A DNA stretch of 64,000 nucleotides from Rhodococcus_G sp042879035. Lineage in GTDB: Bacteria > Actinomycetota > Actinomycetes > Mycobacteriales > Mycobacteriaceae. The stretch lies in assembly GCF_042879035.1 (NCBI RefSeq), contig NZ_JBIAOU010000001.1, forward strand, positions 1,090,304 to 1,154,303, given 5' to 3'. A program made the position numbers and the translations under genes. Under the pieces are notes generated by a model that saw nothing but the letters and a program-made list of their open reading frames with translations, was not told the origin of the DNA and did not search any database. Below are positions 15,059 to 24,026 of the stretch, piece by piece; the stretch's first letter is position 1, and the number at the start of each line of letters is the position of its first letter.

Positions 15059-16690
15059 ATGCCGCGCCTTTCCGGAGCAACCGACCTGATCAAGGGCCTG
15101 ATACCGATCACGAAGGCCGGTATCGTCGGGCCGATCGGGCCGTCCACGCTCGCCGGGGTCGTGTCGGCCTGGTACCAGTGGGACTTCACCGCAGGCGGAC
15201 TGCTCGCCGTCGCCGCGCGCCGCGACGGCGACCGGATCGCCGTGATCGACGACCACGGCCCCGTCACCTACCGACAGCTCGACGACGACGCCGAGGCTCT
15301 CGCCATCGCACTGCACGATCGCGGACTGCGCGAACGCGGACGCATCGGAGTCCTCGCCCGCAACCACCGCGGGTTCCTGATCGCGATGGGCGCATCGAGC
15401 CGACTGGGCACCGACCTGGTGCTGCTCAACACCGGCGCCTCGGCCACCCAGTTCGCCGACATCGTCACCGAGCAGAAACTCGACTGGCTGCTCGTCGACC
15501 CGGAGTTCACCCCCCTGATCCCCGACTCCGACCTCCGCGTCGCGGTGTTCGACGACCCCGACTGCGCCGAGGACGGCAACGCCGAGGGCTGGGCCCGATT
15601 CGAGGGCCTCCTCGAGGACGGTCGCGGCGTCGGTGCTCTGGTCCTGCCCGCACGACCCCGACGGGGACGGCTCGTCGTCCTGACGTCCGGAACCACCGGA
15701 ACACCGAAGGGCGCCTCCCGGCCCGAACCCCGCAGCTGGATGCCGGCGTCGGCGGTGCTCTCCCGGCTGCCGCTGCGCAGCCGGTGCACCACTGTGCTGG
15801 TATCGCCGATCTTCCACACCTGGGGCCTGGCAGGTATCCAGATCGCGCTGGCACTGCGCTCCACCATCGTCCTCACCCGGCGCTTCGACCCCGCCGAGAC
15901 CGTCAATGCGGTTGCCCGACACGGCGCGGACGTGCTGTGGGTGGTCCCGACGATGCTGCAGCGGATCACCGACCTCCCGAAGGACCGCCGCGACGTCGAC
16001 CTCTCGGCGCTGCGGGTGATCGCCGCGAGCGGCTCGGCGATTCCGACCGGTGTGGTCCACAAGACCTTCGACGTCTTCGGCCCCGTCCTCTACAACTTCT
16101 ACGGTTCGACCGAGGTCAGCTGGGCGTCGATCGCGCAGCCGGAGGAACTGCTGCGGCACCCGAACACCGCGGGCCGGCCGCCCCTCGGAACGGTGGTCCG
16201 CATCCTCGACGACACCGGCACCGAAGTCCCCGCGGGGACCGTGGGTCGCGTGTTCGTCGGCAACGGGATGCTCTTCGAGGGATACACCCGAGGCAGCGAG
16301 GAGAAGGAGTTCGTCGACGGGTTGATGGCCACCGGCGACGTCGGACACTTCGACGACGAGGGTCTGCTGTTCCTCGACGGTCGCAGCGACGACATGATCG
16401 TCTCGGGCGGCGAGAACGTCTACCCGCGCGAGGTGGAGAACGTGCTCAGCGAACTGCCCGGGATCCTCGAAGCGGCCGTGCTCGGCGTCGACGACGACGA
16501 GTTCGGCGCCAGGCTCGCCGCCTACGTCGTTCGGACCGACGGCGCGGACGGGGCCGCGCTGACCGAGGACGGCATCCGGGCGCACGTGAAGGCACACCTC
16601 ACACGGTTCTGCGTCCCCCGGGACGTCACGTTCCTCGACGAACTGCCCCGCAACGCGACCGGGAAGGTCGTCCCCCGCGAGTTGCGCTGA
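15059..16690 (+). CDS. Acyl-CoA ligase (AMP-binding, FadD-like)
   Basis: A 543-residue ANL-superfamily adenylate-forming enzyme. P-loop LTSGTTGTPKGA is at about residue 213; YNFYGSTEVSW matches the A5 region; GLMATGDVGHFDDEGLLFLDGRSDDMIVSGGENVYPREVE contains the A7/A8 hinge; and NATGKVVPREL contains the catalytic Lys. This combination indicates a fatty acyl-CoA synthetase of the FadD12 type. AGGAGG precedes ATG 15059. It is inserted between cmrA and the DUF853 gene relative to the mycobacterial order, suggesting a lipid role. The chain length is unknown. Confidence 0.9.
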   Translation: MPRLSGATDLIKGLIPITKAGIVGPIGPSTLAGVVSAWYQWDFTAGGLLAVAARRDGDRIAVIDDHGPVTYRQLDDDAEALAIALHDRGLRERGRIGVLARNHRGFLIAMGASSRLGTDLVLLNTGASATQFADIVTEQKLDWLLVDPEFTPLIPDSDLRVAVFDDPDCAEDGNAEGWARFEGLLEDGRGVGALVLPARPRRGRLVVLTSGTTGTPKGASRPEPRSWMPASAVLSRLPLRSRCTTVLVSPIFHTWGLAGIQIALALRSTIVLTRRFDPAETVNAVARHGADVLWVVPTMLQRITDLPKDRRDVDLSALRVIAASGSAIPTGVVHKTFDVFGPVLYNFYGSTEVSWASIAQPEELLRHPNTAGRPPLGTVVRILDDTGTEVPAGTVGRVFVGNGMLFEGYTRGSEEKEFVDGLMATGDVGHFDDEGLLFLDGRSDDMIVSGGENVYPREVENVLSELPGILEAAVLGVDDDEFGARLAAYVVRTDGADGAALTEDGIRAHVKAHLTRFCVPRDVTFLDELPRNATGKVVPRELR

Positions 16691-18357
16691 CGCGTGCCGA
16701 AGATCGAGCGGGAGATCTCCCGGCCCGCGACGGTCGCCGCGGACCGCAGGAAACTCGTCACCGCCGGGTTCTGCATGATCTTCTCCACCGCACTCGGCTC
16801 GTCGGGCGCGGGCGGCGGCAGGTCCGGCAGGTCGGGCAGCGGAGGCGGCAGGTCCGGCGCCGGCTGCGACGGCGGTGCCAGCCGGGCGGTGAGCAACTCG
16901 TAGGCCGACTCCCGATCGAGGGTCTGCCCGTACTTGTCGTGCAGCGGGCTCGCCGCGGCCGCTGCCCGGATCGCGTGCCTCCCCGATCGTGTCCATCAGC
17001 GACCTCGGCGGCGGAATCCTCGCCCACGCCACCGGCGTCGGCGCACCCTTCTCCGACAGCACCGTGACGATCGCATCGCCGGTGCCCAGCGAGGTCAGCG
17101 CCTTCTCGAGGTCGTAGTGCTCGGTCTTCGGATAGGTACGGACCGTCTTGTTCAGCGCCTTCTGATCGTCGGGCGTGAAGGCTCGCAGAGCATGCTGGAT
17201 CCGGGCGCCGAGCTGCGAGAGCACCGCGTTCGGCACGTCCGTCGGCAACTGTGTGCAGAAGAAGACGCCGACGCCCTTCGACCGGATCAGCTTCACCGTC
17301 TGCTCGATCTGCTGCAGGAACGCCTTCGACGCGTCCGCGAACAGCAGGTGCGCCTCGTCGAACACGAAGACGAGCCTCGGCTTCTCCACATCCCCGACCT
17401 CGGGCAACGTCTGGAACAGATCGGCGAGCACCCACATCAGGAACATCGAGAACATCGCCGGACGTGCGGCATGCGCACCCAGCTCGAACAGCGTGACGCT
17501 ACCGCGCCCGTCCCCGCCGACCCGCAACAGATCCGCGGTGTCGAACTCCGGTTCCCCGAAGAACGTGTCGCCGCCGTCCGCCTCCAGGTTGACCAGCGCC
17601 CGCAGGATGACGCCCGCCGTGGCCGAGGAGACACCGCCGATGCCCTTCAGGTCGGCCTTGCCCTCGTCGGACGTCAGGTGCGCGATCACCGACCGCAGAT
17701 CCTCGAGGTCGAGCAGTGCCGGCCCCTGCGTGTCGGCCCAGTGGAAGATCAGCCCCAGGGTGGACTCCTGGGTGTCGTTGAGGCCCAGGACTTTGCCGAG
17801 CAGGATCGGGCCGAAGCCGGTGACCGTCGCGCGGATCGGGACGCCGATGCCCTCGGTGCCGAGGGAGACGAACTCCGTCGGGAACGCCGTCGGGGTCCAG
17901 TCGGTCATGCCCGTCTCGACGGCCCGCGTCCTCATCTTCTCGTTCGCTTCACCGGCCGCCGACAGCCCGGACACGTCGCCCTTCACGTCGGCCATCACCA
18001 CGGGCACCCCGGCTGCGGACAGCTGCTCGCAGATGCCCTGCAGCGTCTTCGTCTTTCCGGTGCCGGTCGCGCCCGCGACCAGACCGTGCCGGTTCAGGGT
18101 GGCCAACGGAACACGCACGCGGGCAGACGGATCCACCGTTCCGCCGACGACGATCGTCCCCAGCTCCAAGGCACCGCCCTCGAACGCGTAACCCGCGCGA
18201 TCTGCTGCGCGGCACCGTCCGAGCCAGGTGCGGGCGTGGCGGACACCGCGTCCTGCGCCGCGGTGGCGGCTGCGGCGACCCTCGCGGCCGCCGCCCGTTC
18301 CGCGAGCGCCGCTGCGTCCGAACCCGAACCTCCGGATGCGGTCGGATCCACCGTCAT
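16522..18357 (-). pseudogene. DUF853 (HerA-like) ATPase gene with two compensating frameshifts
   Basis: Homologous to the Rv2510c/YjgR group of ATPases. Residues from ATG 18357 (MTVDPTASGG) lie in one frame to about 18190. The core then continues in another frame (GYAFEGGALELG, Walker A GATGTGKTKTL, Walker B RLVFVFDEAHLLF, FFCTQLPTDVP) to about 16975. The tail (LTARLAPPSQPAP, VTSFLRSAATVAGREISRSIFG) returns to the first frame. One missing G in a G run near 18190 and one extra base near 16975 explain both shifts. The frame then runs to 16522, overlapping the convergent ligase gene. The intact core and compensation favour sequencing errors over true decay. The position between cmrA and orn matches M. 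tuberculosis. Confidence 0.8.
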
Positions 18358-18442
18358 CGACGCCCTCCTCGATCGCAGGTCCGCACGACTTCGACTCCAC
18401 CGCGAACCCTAGCGGAGAATGCGCTGACTACTGTGGATGCTC

Positions 18443-19042
18443 GTGCAGGACAAACTTGTGTGGATCGATTGCGAAATGACCGGGCTGCGGCTCGGTTCCG
18501 ACAAGCTGATCGAAGTGGCCGCTCTGGTCACCGACAGCGAGCTCAACATCCTCGGCGAGGGGGTGGACATCGTCATCCACGCCGACGACGCGGCTCTCGC
18601 CGACATGCCGGACGTCGTCCGGAAGATGCACGCCAAGTCGGGGCTCACCGACGAGGTGCGGGCGTCGACCGTCACCCTCGAGGAGGCGCAGCGTCAGGTG
18701 CTCGCCTACATCCGCGAGCACATCCCCACCCCGGGCACCGCCCCGTTGTGCGGCAACTCCATCGCCACCGACCGCGGGTTCATCGCCCGGGACATGCCGG
18801 AGCTAGACGAGTACCTGCACTACCGGATGATCGACGTCTCCTCGATCAAGGAACTGTGCCGACGCTGGTATCCGCGGATCTACTTCGGTCAGCCCGAGAA
18901 GGGTCTGGCGCACCGCGCCCTCGCCGACATCAAGGAGTCGATCCGGGAACTGCAGTACTACCGGCGCACCGCGTTCGTCGCCGACCCCGGCCCGTCTACC
19001 AGCGATATTGCCGCCGTCGTCAAGGATCTGGTCGCCGAATAG
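18443..19042 (+). CDS. orn: Oligoribonuclease
   Basis: A 199-residue DEDDh 3'-5' exoribonuclease that degrades 2-5-nucleotide RNAs, the last step of RNA turnover and pGpG removal. Motifs are WIDCEMTGL (Asp/Glu), GNSIATDRGFIARDMP (Asp) and HRALADIKESIREL (His/Asp), plus the conserved RMIDVSSIKELCRRWYP. GTG 18443 is chosen because it gives the usual N-terminus (VQDKLVWIDCEMTG) and lies 8 bases after TACTGT (18429-18434); an in-frame ATG at 18437 adds two residues. tRNA-His follows, as in mycobacteria. Confidence 0.95.
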   Translation: MQDKLVWIDCEMTGLRLGSDKLIEVAALVTDSELNILGEGVDIVIHADDAALADMPDVVRKMHAKSGLTDEVRASTVTLEEAQRQVLAYIREHIPTPGTAPLCGNSIATDRGFIARDMPELDEYLHYRMIDVSSIKELCRRWYPRIYFGQPEKGLAHRALADIKESIRELQYYRRTAFVADPGPSTSDIAAVVKDLVAE

Positions 19043-19049
19043 ACGCCGA

Positions 19050-19080
19050 TTGGCATTCCGAGCTCCGGACACGCTAGTAT
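19050..19080 (+). promoter_or_regulatory. Promoter of the tRNA-His gene
   Basis: TTGGCA (19050-19055) and TAGTAT (19075-19080) with a 19-base spacer lie about 50 bases before the tRNA. They are a reasonable sigma-70-like match just downstream of orn. Confidence 0.45.
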
Positions 19081-19130
19081 CGTCCACGCTGCTGACGCAC
19101 AGCCCGCAAGGGCGGCGCGTGGGAAGCGAT

Positions 19131-19206
19131 GGTGACCGTAGTTCAGTTGGTAGAGCACCAGGTTGTGATCCTGGCTGTCGCGGGTTCGAGTCCCGTCGGT
19201 CACCCC
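19131..19206 (+). tRNA. tRNA-His (GTG)
   Basis: A cloverleaf with an acceptor stem formed by GTGACCG and CGGTCAC. The extra G at -1 faces C73, which is diagnostic of tRNA-His. The anticodon loop is TTGTGAT with anticodon GTG, and the T-arm is GGGTTCGAGTCCC. The full CCA end is not encoded. It is flanked by a strong terminator. Confidence 0.95.
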
Positions 19207-19210
19207 GAAG

Positions 19211-19240
19211 AAAGGCCCCCGACTCCGGTCGGGGGCCTTT
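19211..19240 (+). terminator. Terminator of tRNA-His
   Basis: A perfect 13-base stem (AAAGGCCCCCGAC / GTCGGGGGCCTTT) with a 4-base TCCG loop lies immediately after the tRNA and ends in TTTCT. It is an intrinsic terminator. Confidence 0.9.
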
Positions 19241-19269
19241 CTCGTTTCCGAGGCGTGTCCTCCGCACAC

Positions 19270-19305
19270 GTGTGCCCCGCACCGACGAAGCGGTGCGGGG
19301 CACAC
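19270..19305 (-). terminator. Terminator of the L,D-transpeptidase gene
   Basis: A perfect 15-base stem (GTGTGCCCCGCACCG / CGGTGCGGGGCACAC) with a 6-base loop lies 10 bases past the stop of the L,D-transpeptidase gene on the minus strand. It separates it from the convergent tRNA-His unit. Confidence 0.8.
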
Positions 19306-19314
19306 GGTCACCGG

Positions 19315-20505
19315 TCACACGTTCGCGTTGCCGGCCTTCCACGTCTCCCACGGGATGTTCCAGTCACCGAGGCCGTCGAGCCCGGACAGCGTCCCGCCGA
19401 CGGTGTTCTTCACGATCACGATGTCGCCGCGTTTGGTGTTGTCGTACACCCACTTCGCGTTCGTCGGGCTCAGGTTCAGGCAGCCGTGGCTGACGTTCGA
19501 GTAGCCCTGCTGCCCCACCGACCACGGCGCGGAATGGAAGAAGATGCCGCTGTACGACATCCGGGTCGCCCAGTCGACCGGTGTGCGGTAGCCCTGTGCG
19601 GAGTTGACCGGAACGCCGTAGGTCGACGAGTCCATGATCATGTGGTCGAAGCGGTCGCCGATGATGTAGACGCCGTTGTCCGTGGGCGACGAGTCCTTGC
19701 CCATCGACGTCGGCATCGTCATGACGACCTCGCCGTTGCGTTCGAACGTGACCTGCTTGGTGTTGTCGTCGGCGGTGGCGACCATCGCGTCGCCGATCCG
19801 GAAGTCCGAAGTCTGGTTCACCTGCCCGAACAGCCCGTTGCCGAGGTCGCGGCCGAAGACGTTCACGTCGACGGTGACGGTGGTACCCGGCGCCCAGTAG
19901 TTCTGCGGCCGCCAGCGAACCTCACGGTTGTTGACCCAGTAGAAGGCGCCGTCGACGGGCGGGTTCGTCACGATCGTGATGGCGTCCTGCGCGGCCTGAC
20001 GGTCGGGGATGTTCTCGTCGAACTGCACCGCGACCGGCTGACCGATCCCGACCACGTCGCCGGCACTCGGAAGGACGTAGGGCTTGGTGAGGTTGCCCGG
20101 CGAGCTGGTCGTGAAGTTCGACACCGTGGTGGCCGAACCGCCGAGCCCGAACGCCTCCGCCTGCAGGCGGTAGCTGCCGTCGTAGACCAGCGGCTCGGTG
20201 TTCACCCACGACCGCCCGTCGGGTGCGATCGCTCCCGGAACCGCGACCCCTGTCGCGTCGACGAGAGTGACGGTCGCGAGTTTGCCGTCGGCCACCCGCA
20301 CCGAGACCGGCTCACCCGGCGAGTGCCCCACCGCTCCGTCGGTCACGGTGACCGTCACCTTCGGCTTGATCAGCTCGGTGACGGGGTTGACGTCGATAGC
20401 CGGCGCCGCGGACGCCTGCCCGTTCGACGGAACCGTGCAGCCCGACACCCCCAGTGCGAGGGCCGCCGCTCCCAGCGCCGCCGCCAGCCGAAACTTCCTC
20501 ACCAC
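19315..20505 (-). CDS. ldtB: L,D-transpeptidase lipoprotein (Ldt-Mt2/LppS type)
   Basis: A 396-residue exported enzyme that makes 3-3 crosslinks in peptidoglycan. A signal peptide with lipobox VSGC (Cys23) is followed by two Ig-like domains (about residues 45-250). The C-terminal YkuD catalytic domain has the motif SGIFFHSAPWSVGQQGYSNVSHGCLNLSP, whose Cys (about residue 342) is the nucleophile. Length, lipobox and location between tRNA-His and the DUF3618/bcp genes match Rv2518c (LdtB, LdtMt2). The start is GTG 20505 with GAGGTGGGG upstream. An inverted pair CCGTAACG/CGTTACCG (20633-20681) lies in its upstream region and may be regulatory. Confidence 0.9.
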   Translation of the reverse strand: MVRKFRLAAALGAAALALGVSGCTVPSNGQASAAPAIDVNPVTELIKPKVTVTVTDGAVGHSPGEPVSVRVADGKLATVTLVDATGVAVPGAIAPDGRSWVNTEPLVYDGSYRLQAEAFGLGGSATTVSNFTTSSPGNLTKPYVLPSAGDVVGIGQPVAVQFDENIPDRQAAQDAITIVTNPPVDGAFYWVNNREVRWRPQNYWAPGTTVTVDVNVFGRDLGNGLFGQVNQTSDFRIGDAMVATADDNTKQVTFERNGEVVMTMPTSMGKDSSPTDNGVYIIGDRFDHMIMDSSTYGVPVNSAQGYRTPVDWATRMSYSGIFFHSAPWSVGQQGYSNVSHGCLNLSPTNAKWVYDNTKRGDIVIVKNTVGGTLSGLDGLGDWNIPWETWKAGNANV

Positions 20506-20714
20506 TACCCCACCTCACACCGTGTCCTTCGACGGGTCACCCGGACACTCACCTGCCCTGTCCGCACGGCACCCGCGGACATCAATTTTGCCAGGTCGTA
20601 GCGGGCGACACCCGCGCGGCACTCCCGACCGAACCGTAACGTTCGCATTGCAATCGAAACGGACATCACGATCGTTACCGCGAGGCGCCGGTAAACCACC
20701 TTCGACCTGCCGAT

Positions 20715-20744
20715 TTCACATCCACCCACCTGTCCTGTTAGTGT
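20715..20744 (+). promoter_or_regulatory. Promoter of the first tRNA-Lys gene
   Basis: TTCACA (20715-20720) and TAGTGT (20739-20744) with an 18-base spacer lie 43 bases before the tRNA. This is a good sigma-70-like match. Confidence 0.5.
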
Positions 20745-20787
20745 TCTCCTCGCACCGAGCGAGGGAATCCCCCGCGAGATGCACCGG

Positions 20788-20860
<73 letters not shown>

Positions 20861-20867
20861 CAACACG

Positions 20868-20911
20868 CAGGCCTCGGTCCTGGCTGTCGACACAGCACGG
20901 ATCGAGGCCTG
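20868..20911 (+). terminator. Hairpin after tRNA-Lys copy 1
   Basis: Arms CAGGCCTCG and CGAGGCCTG pair perfectly around an imperfectly paired loop. The hairpin follows the tRNA by 7 bases and has no clear T tract. The CAGGCC..CGGTC start is shared with the hairpin after copy 2, so the duplicated unit may have included it. Confidence 0.6.
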
Positions 20912-20944
20912 ACGCGTGTCACGTCCCGCGTTCGCGCGGTGCCG

Positions 20945-21017
<73 letters not shown>

Positions 21018-21025
21018 CAACGCAG

Positions 21026-21056
21026 CAGGCCCCGGTCGTTTCACGACCGGGGCCTG
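21026..21056. terminator. Terminator between tRNA-Lys copy 2 and the DUF3618 gene
   Basis: A perfect 14-base stem (CAGGCCCCGGTCGT / ACGACCGGGGCCTG) with a 3-base loop lies between the tRNA and the stop of the convergent DUF3618 gene at 21064. It probably works in both directions. Confidence 0.85.
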
Positions 21057-21063
21057 GCTCGTC

Positions 21064-21285
21064 TCAGCGGAAGATCCTGCGCACCACCAGCACCGCCACC
21101 AGCGCACCGGCACCGATCAGGACGTACTTGATCGGGGGCTCGTTCACCTTGGCGACCAGCGTGGCCTTCGCCGTGTCCAGCAGCCGCTTCGGGTTGGTCC
21201 GCACACTCAGCTCGTCGAGGGTGCTGGCGAGCTGGTTGCGCGCACGCTCGATGTCGCGCTCGATGCTCTCGGTTTCCCTGGGCAC
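21064..21285 (-). CDS. DUF3618 small membrane protein
   Basis: A 73-residue protein. The N-terminal part IERDIERARNQLASTLDELSVRTNPKRL is the DUF3618 signature. A single transmembrane helix follows (VLIGAGALVAVLVV), ending in a basic tail. GTG 21285 has GAGAGGAAG upstream. It is divergent from bcp, as Rv2520c is from bcp in M. tuberculosis. The function is unknown; the fold suggests a membrane-tethered amphipathic helix. Confidence 0.9.
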   Translation of the reverse strand: MPRETESIERDIERARNQLASTLDELSVRTNPKRLLDTAKATLVAKVNEPPIKYVLIGAGALVAVLVVRRIFR

Positions 21286-21365
21286 GTGAATCCCACTTCC
21301 TCTCGTGGTCGATCTTTCTCAGCCATGACCGTACCCGGCGCGCGGGGGCAAGTAGCCTGACCGTT

Positions 21366-21839
21366 GTGACCGAGAACATCAAACTCGCCCCCGGCGACGC
21401 CGCACCCGAGTTCACCCTCCCCGACGCCGACGGCAACGAGGTGTCCCTGTCCGACTACCGGGGCCGCAAGGTCATCGTGTACTTCTACCCCGCCGCGAGC
21501 ACGCCCGGCTGCACGAAGCAGGCGTGCGACTTCCGTGACAGTCTCGGCGAACTGAACGAGGCCGGGCTCGACGTGATCGGTGTCTCGCCCGACAAGCCGG
21601 CCAAGCTGGCGAAGTTCCGCGACGCCGAGTCGCTGACGTTCCCCCTGCTCTCGGACCCCGACAGGGCGACGCTGACCGAATGGGGCGCGTTCGGCGAGAA
21701 GACCATGTACGGCAAGAAGGTGCAGGGCGTGATCCGCTCGACCTTCCTCGTCGACGAGAACGGCAAGATCGAGGTCGCGCAGTACAACGTCCGCGCGACC
21801 GGCCACGTCGCGAAGCTGCGCCGCGACCTGTCCGTCTGA
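21366..21839 (+). CDS. bcp: Thiol peroxidase Bcp (atypical 2-Cys peroxiredoxin)
   Basis: A 157-residue peroxiredoxin that reduces hydroperoxides with thioredoxin. The active-site segment YFYPAASTPGCTKQACDFRD has the peroxidatic Cys (about residue 49) and a resolving Cys five residues later, the alpha-helical BCP type. RSTFLVDENGKI is the conserved Arg region. A TAGCCT box (21353-21358) lies 7 bases before GTG 21366, so the transcript is likely leaderless. It is followed by the family B hairpin. Confidence 0.95.
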   Translation: MTENIKLAPGDAAPEFTLPDADGNEVSLSDYRGRKVIVYFYPAASTPGCTKQACDFRDSLGELNEAGLDVIGVSPDKPAKLAKFRDAESLTFPLLSDPDRATLTEWGAFGEKTMYGKKVQGVIRSTFLVDENGKIEVAQYNVRATGHVAKLRRDLSV

Positions 21840-21855
21840 CACCTCCCCTTCCCCC

Positions 21856-21910
21856 CCGGCTGGAGGCGGCCTTCGTGCGGCTGAGCCGCACGAAGGCCGC
21901 CTTCAGCCGG
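21856..21910. repeat. Long hairpin repeat, family B copy 1
   Basis: Two 25-base arms surround a 5-base loop CTGAG, with a single G-T pair. The arm begins CCGGCTGGAGGCGGCCTTC. It lies between the convergent bcp and the 21920 gene, so it can serve as a bidirectional terminator. A related hairpin at 39764-39814 shares the arm except for changes compensated on the other strand. Confidence 0.75.
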
Positions 21911-21919
21911 AGTGGTCAC

Positions 21920-22408
21920 TCAGCCGTCCGCGACCTTCAGGTCTTCGACGTACTCGTCGTAGTCCGCCACCCGATCCGGGCAGTAGACGGCGAGCACCAA
22001 CCGGCCACCCTCGAGCAGGTCGCCGGTCACGATCACCGGACGCTGTCCGGGACCGGCTGCGCCGCTGACGATCTGCTGGTCCAGCCTGCCCTCCCAGAGT
22101 CCGCTGCCGCCGCCGGTGCACGCCGCGCCGCCGTCGGTTCCGAGAACCCGCGCGGTCGCGTCGACGTCGAGGGCCGCCAGGCCGGCCGCCGCGAACCGAC
22201 CGCCCAACTCCGTGGCCTTCTGCTGTGCCAGTGCGTCGTTCTCGTCCTGGTGGAAGACCACCAGTCCCCACACCGCCAGACCGACGAACAGTGCGAACGC
22301 GACGAGGTAGACGATCAGGTGACCGTTCTCGCGTGAGTCGTCCCCGACAGCCGAGCCGACCGCGTCGTCGCCGGGAGCCGCCGCCGATTTCATCTCATGC
22401 CTGCCCAT
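21920..22408 (-). CDS. Single-pass membrane protein coupled to an amino-acid permease
   Basis: A 162-residue protein I do not recognise. A disordered N-terminus is followed by one transmembrane helix (LIVYLVAFALFVGLAVWGLVVF, about residues 31-52) and a soluble part with two Cys (AACTGG and LAVYCPD) that probably face outside. ATG 22408 overlaps the permease stop by 14 bases; ATG 22393, just after that stop, is an alternative. Overlap implies co-translation. It could be an accessory subunit of the permease, but the sequence does not show this. Confidence 0.7.
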   Translation of the reverse strand: MGRHEMKSAAAPGDDAVGSAVGDDSRENGHLIVYLVAFALFVGLAVWGLVVFHQDENDALAQQKATELGGRFAAAGLAALDVDATARVLGTDGGAACTGGGSGLWEGRLDQQIVSGAAGPGQRPVIVTGDLLEGGRLVLAVYCPDRVADYDEYVEDLKVADG

Positions 22409-23867
22409 CGGACACCACCTCGAGCGGGTCGATCGACACGTCCTGTTTCCACGACGGTTTGCGCAGCGCCAGGATCAGCAGCGGCACACCGAGTCCGACG
22501 ATCCCGAATCCGCCCCCGACGATCAGCACGTAGACGAACGCGCTGCCACCGCCGAACTGCGACGGCGGGACGAACCCGATGAAGAACGCGGCCACGCTCG
22601 AGATCAGGCCCACCCAGCACAGCACGAACAGCGCCGGGGCCCGGTAGCCGCGCGGATGGTCGGGCTGGTTGCGGCGCAACCGCATCGCCGCGACGAACAT
22701 CAGCAGGTACACCACCAGGTAGACCTGCGTGGTGATCACGGACAGGATCCAGTAGGCGCTCGACACCTCGGGGATGAACGCGTACAGCAACGCGATCAGG
22801 GTCGTCACCACGCCCTGCGCGACGAGGATGTTCTGCTGGATCCCGTGCCTGTTCAACCGCTGCAGCACCGGGGGCAGGAAGCCGTCCTGACGTCCGATCA
22901 TCAGCAGACCCTTCGACGGACCGGCCAGCCAGGTCAGCATGCCTCCGAGGGATGCAGCGATCAGCATCATCGCCATGATCGGTGTGGCCCAACCGAACCC
23001 GAAGTAGGCGAAGAAGGTGTCGAAGGCCTGCATGACACCGGCGGTGAGCGACAGCTTGTCCGCGGGGACCACCCAGCTGATCGCGACCGCGGGGAGGATG
23101 AAGATCGCGAGCACGAGTCCCATCGCGACGAACATCGCGCGCGGGAACTCCCGCGCGGGCTTGCGCAGGCTCGACACGTGCACCGCGTTCATCTCCATGC
23201 CGGAGTACGACAGGAAGTTGTTGACGATCAGAACCAGTGACGCGATGCCGGTCCAGGCGGGCAGCAGGGCCGAGAACTCCATCGGGGCGGCCGACGCGTT
23301 GCCCTGACCGAGGAACACGATGCCCATCACGATCAGCAGGGCACCGGGGATCAGGGTGCCGAGAACCAGTCCGGCGCTGGAGAGTCCGGCGACGGCCTTC
23401 ATCCCTCGCGACGAGACGAAGACGCCGGACCAGAACAGGGTGACGATGATGATCGCGGTGTAGAGGCCGTTCGAGGCGAGCGACGGGTTGATCACGTACG
23501 CGAACGTGCTCGCGACGTATCCGAGCAACGTCGGGTAGTAGAAGATCGTCATCGCGAACTGGCACCACACGGCCAGGAACCCGGCCCTGTCGGAGATTCC
23601 TTCCCCCACCCAGCGGTACACGCCGCCCGACCACCCGGACGCCAGTTCCGCCGACACCAGCGAGGTCGGCAGCAGGAACACGATGGCGGGGACCACGTAC
23701 AGGAAGACGCAGGCGAGTCCGTACACCGCCATCGACGGCGCCGACCGCAGGCTGGCAACGGAACTGGTCGTCATCATCGCCAACGCGATCCATGTGATGT
23801 ACTGCTGCCGAGGACCGGCGGGCGCCACGCTGCCGACCTTCGCGTTGTCACCCGTATCGACACTCAT
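22395..23867 (-). CDS. Amino-acid permease, APC superfamily (GadC-like)
   Basis: A 490-residue carrier with about 12 transmembrane helices. The first helix region MMTTSSVASLRSAPSMAVYGLA corresponds to the unwound substrate-binding helix 1 of APC transporters. AELASGWSGGVYRWVGEGI is the conserved helix 2/3 region, and AGPSKGLLMIGRQDGFLPPVLQRLNRHGIQQNIL the conserved cytoplasmic loop. The pattern is closest to the glutamate:GABA antiporter group. It has no regulator of its own next door; a TetR gene lies 159 bases upstream in the same direction. The substrate is uncertain. Confidence 0.88.
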   Translation of the reverse strand: MSVDTGDNAKVGSVAPAGPRQQYITWIALAMMTTSSVASLRSAPSMAVYGLACVFLYVVPAIVFLLPTSLVSAELASGWSGGVYRWVGEGISDRAGFLAVWCQFAMTIFYYPTLLGYVASTFAYVINPSLASNGLYTAIIIVTLFWSGVFVSSRGMKAVAGLSSAGLVLGTLIPGALLIVMGIVFLGQGNASAAPMEFSALLPAWTGIASLVLIVNNFLSYSGMEMNAVHVSSLRKPAREFPRAMFVAMGLVLAIFILPAVAISWVVPADKLSLTAGVMQAFDTFFAYFGFGWATPIMAMMLIAASLGGMLTWLAGPSKGLLMIGRQDGFLPPVLQRLNRHGIQQNILVAQGVVTTLIALLYAFIPEVSSAYWILSVITTQVYLVVYLLMFVAAMRLRRNQPDHPRGYRAPALFVLCWVGLISSVAAFFIGFVPPSQFGGGSAFVYVLIVGGGFGIVGLGVPLLILALRKPSWKQDVSIDPLEVVSDGQA

Positions 23868-24026
23868 CGGTTCACCACCCGTCGGACGGGCCGTCGCCGG
23901 TCCCGAACGGAGCGTGCGACGGCGCAGGCTTCAGACGGCACTATCCGCGCGAAGTCTCCCGGCCGCAGCGCGTGACCCGAATTGCGACCAGACGGCTGCC
24001 ACACTCGGGCGAGCGCCCGACGGCTG

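Noticed and set aside
20632..20682. CCGTAACG / CGTTACCG pair upstream of the L,D-transpeptidase gene as a defined MtrA site
   Set aside because: The pair has a mismatch and a wide spacing, and I cannot match it confidently to a known motif, so it is only noted in the gene entry.
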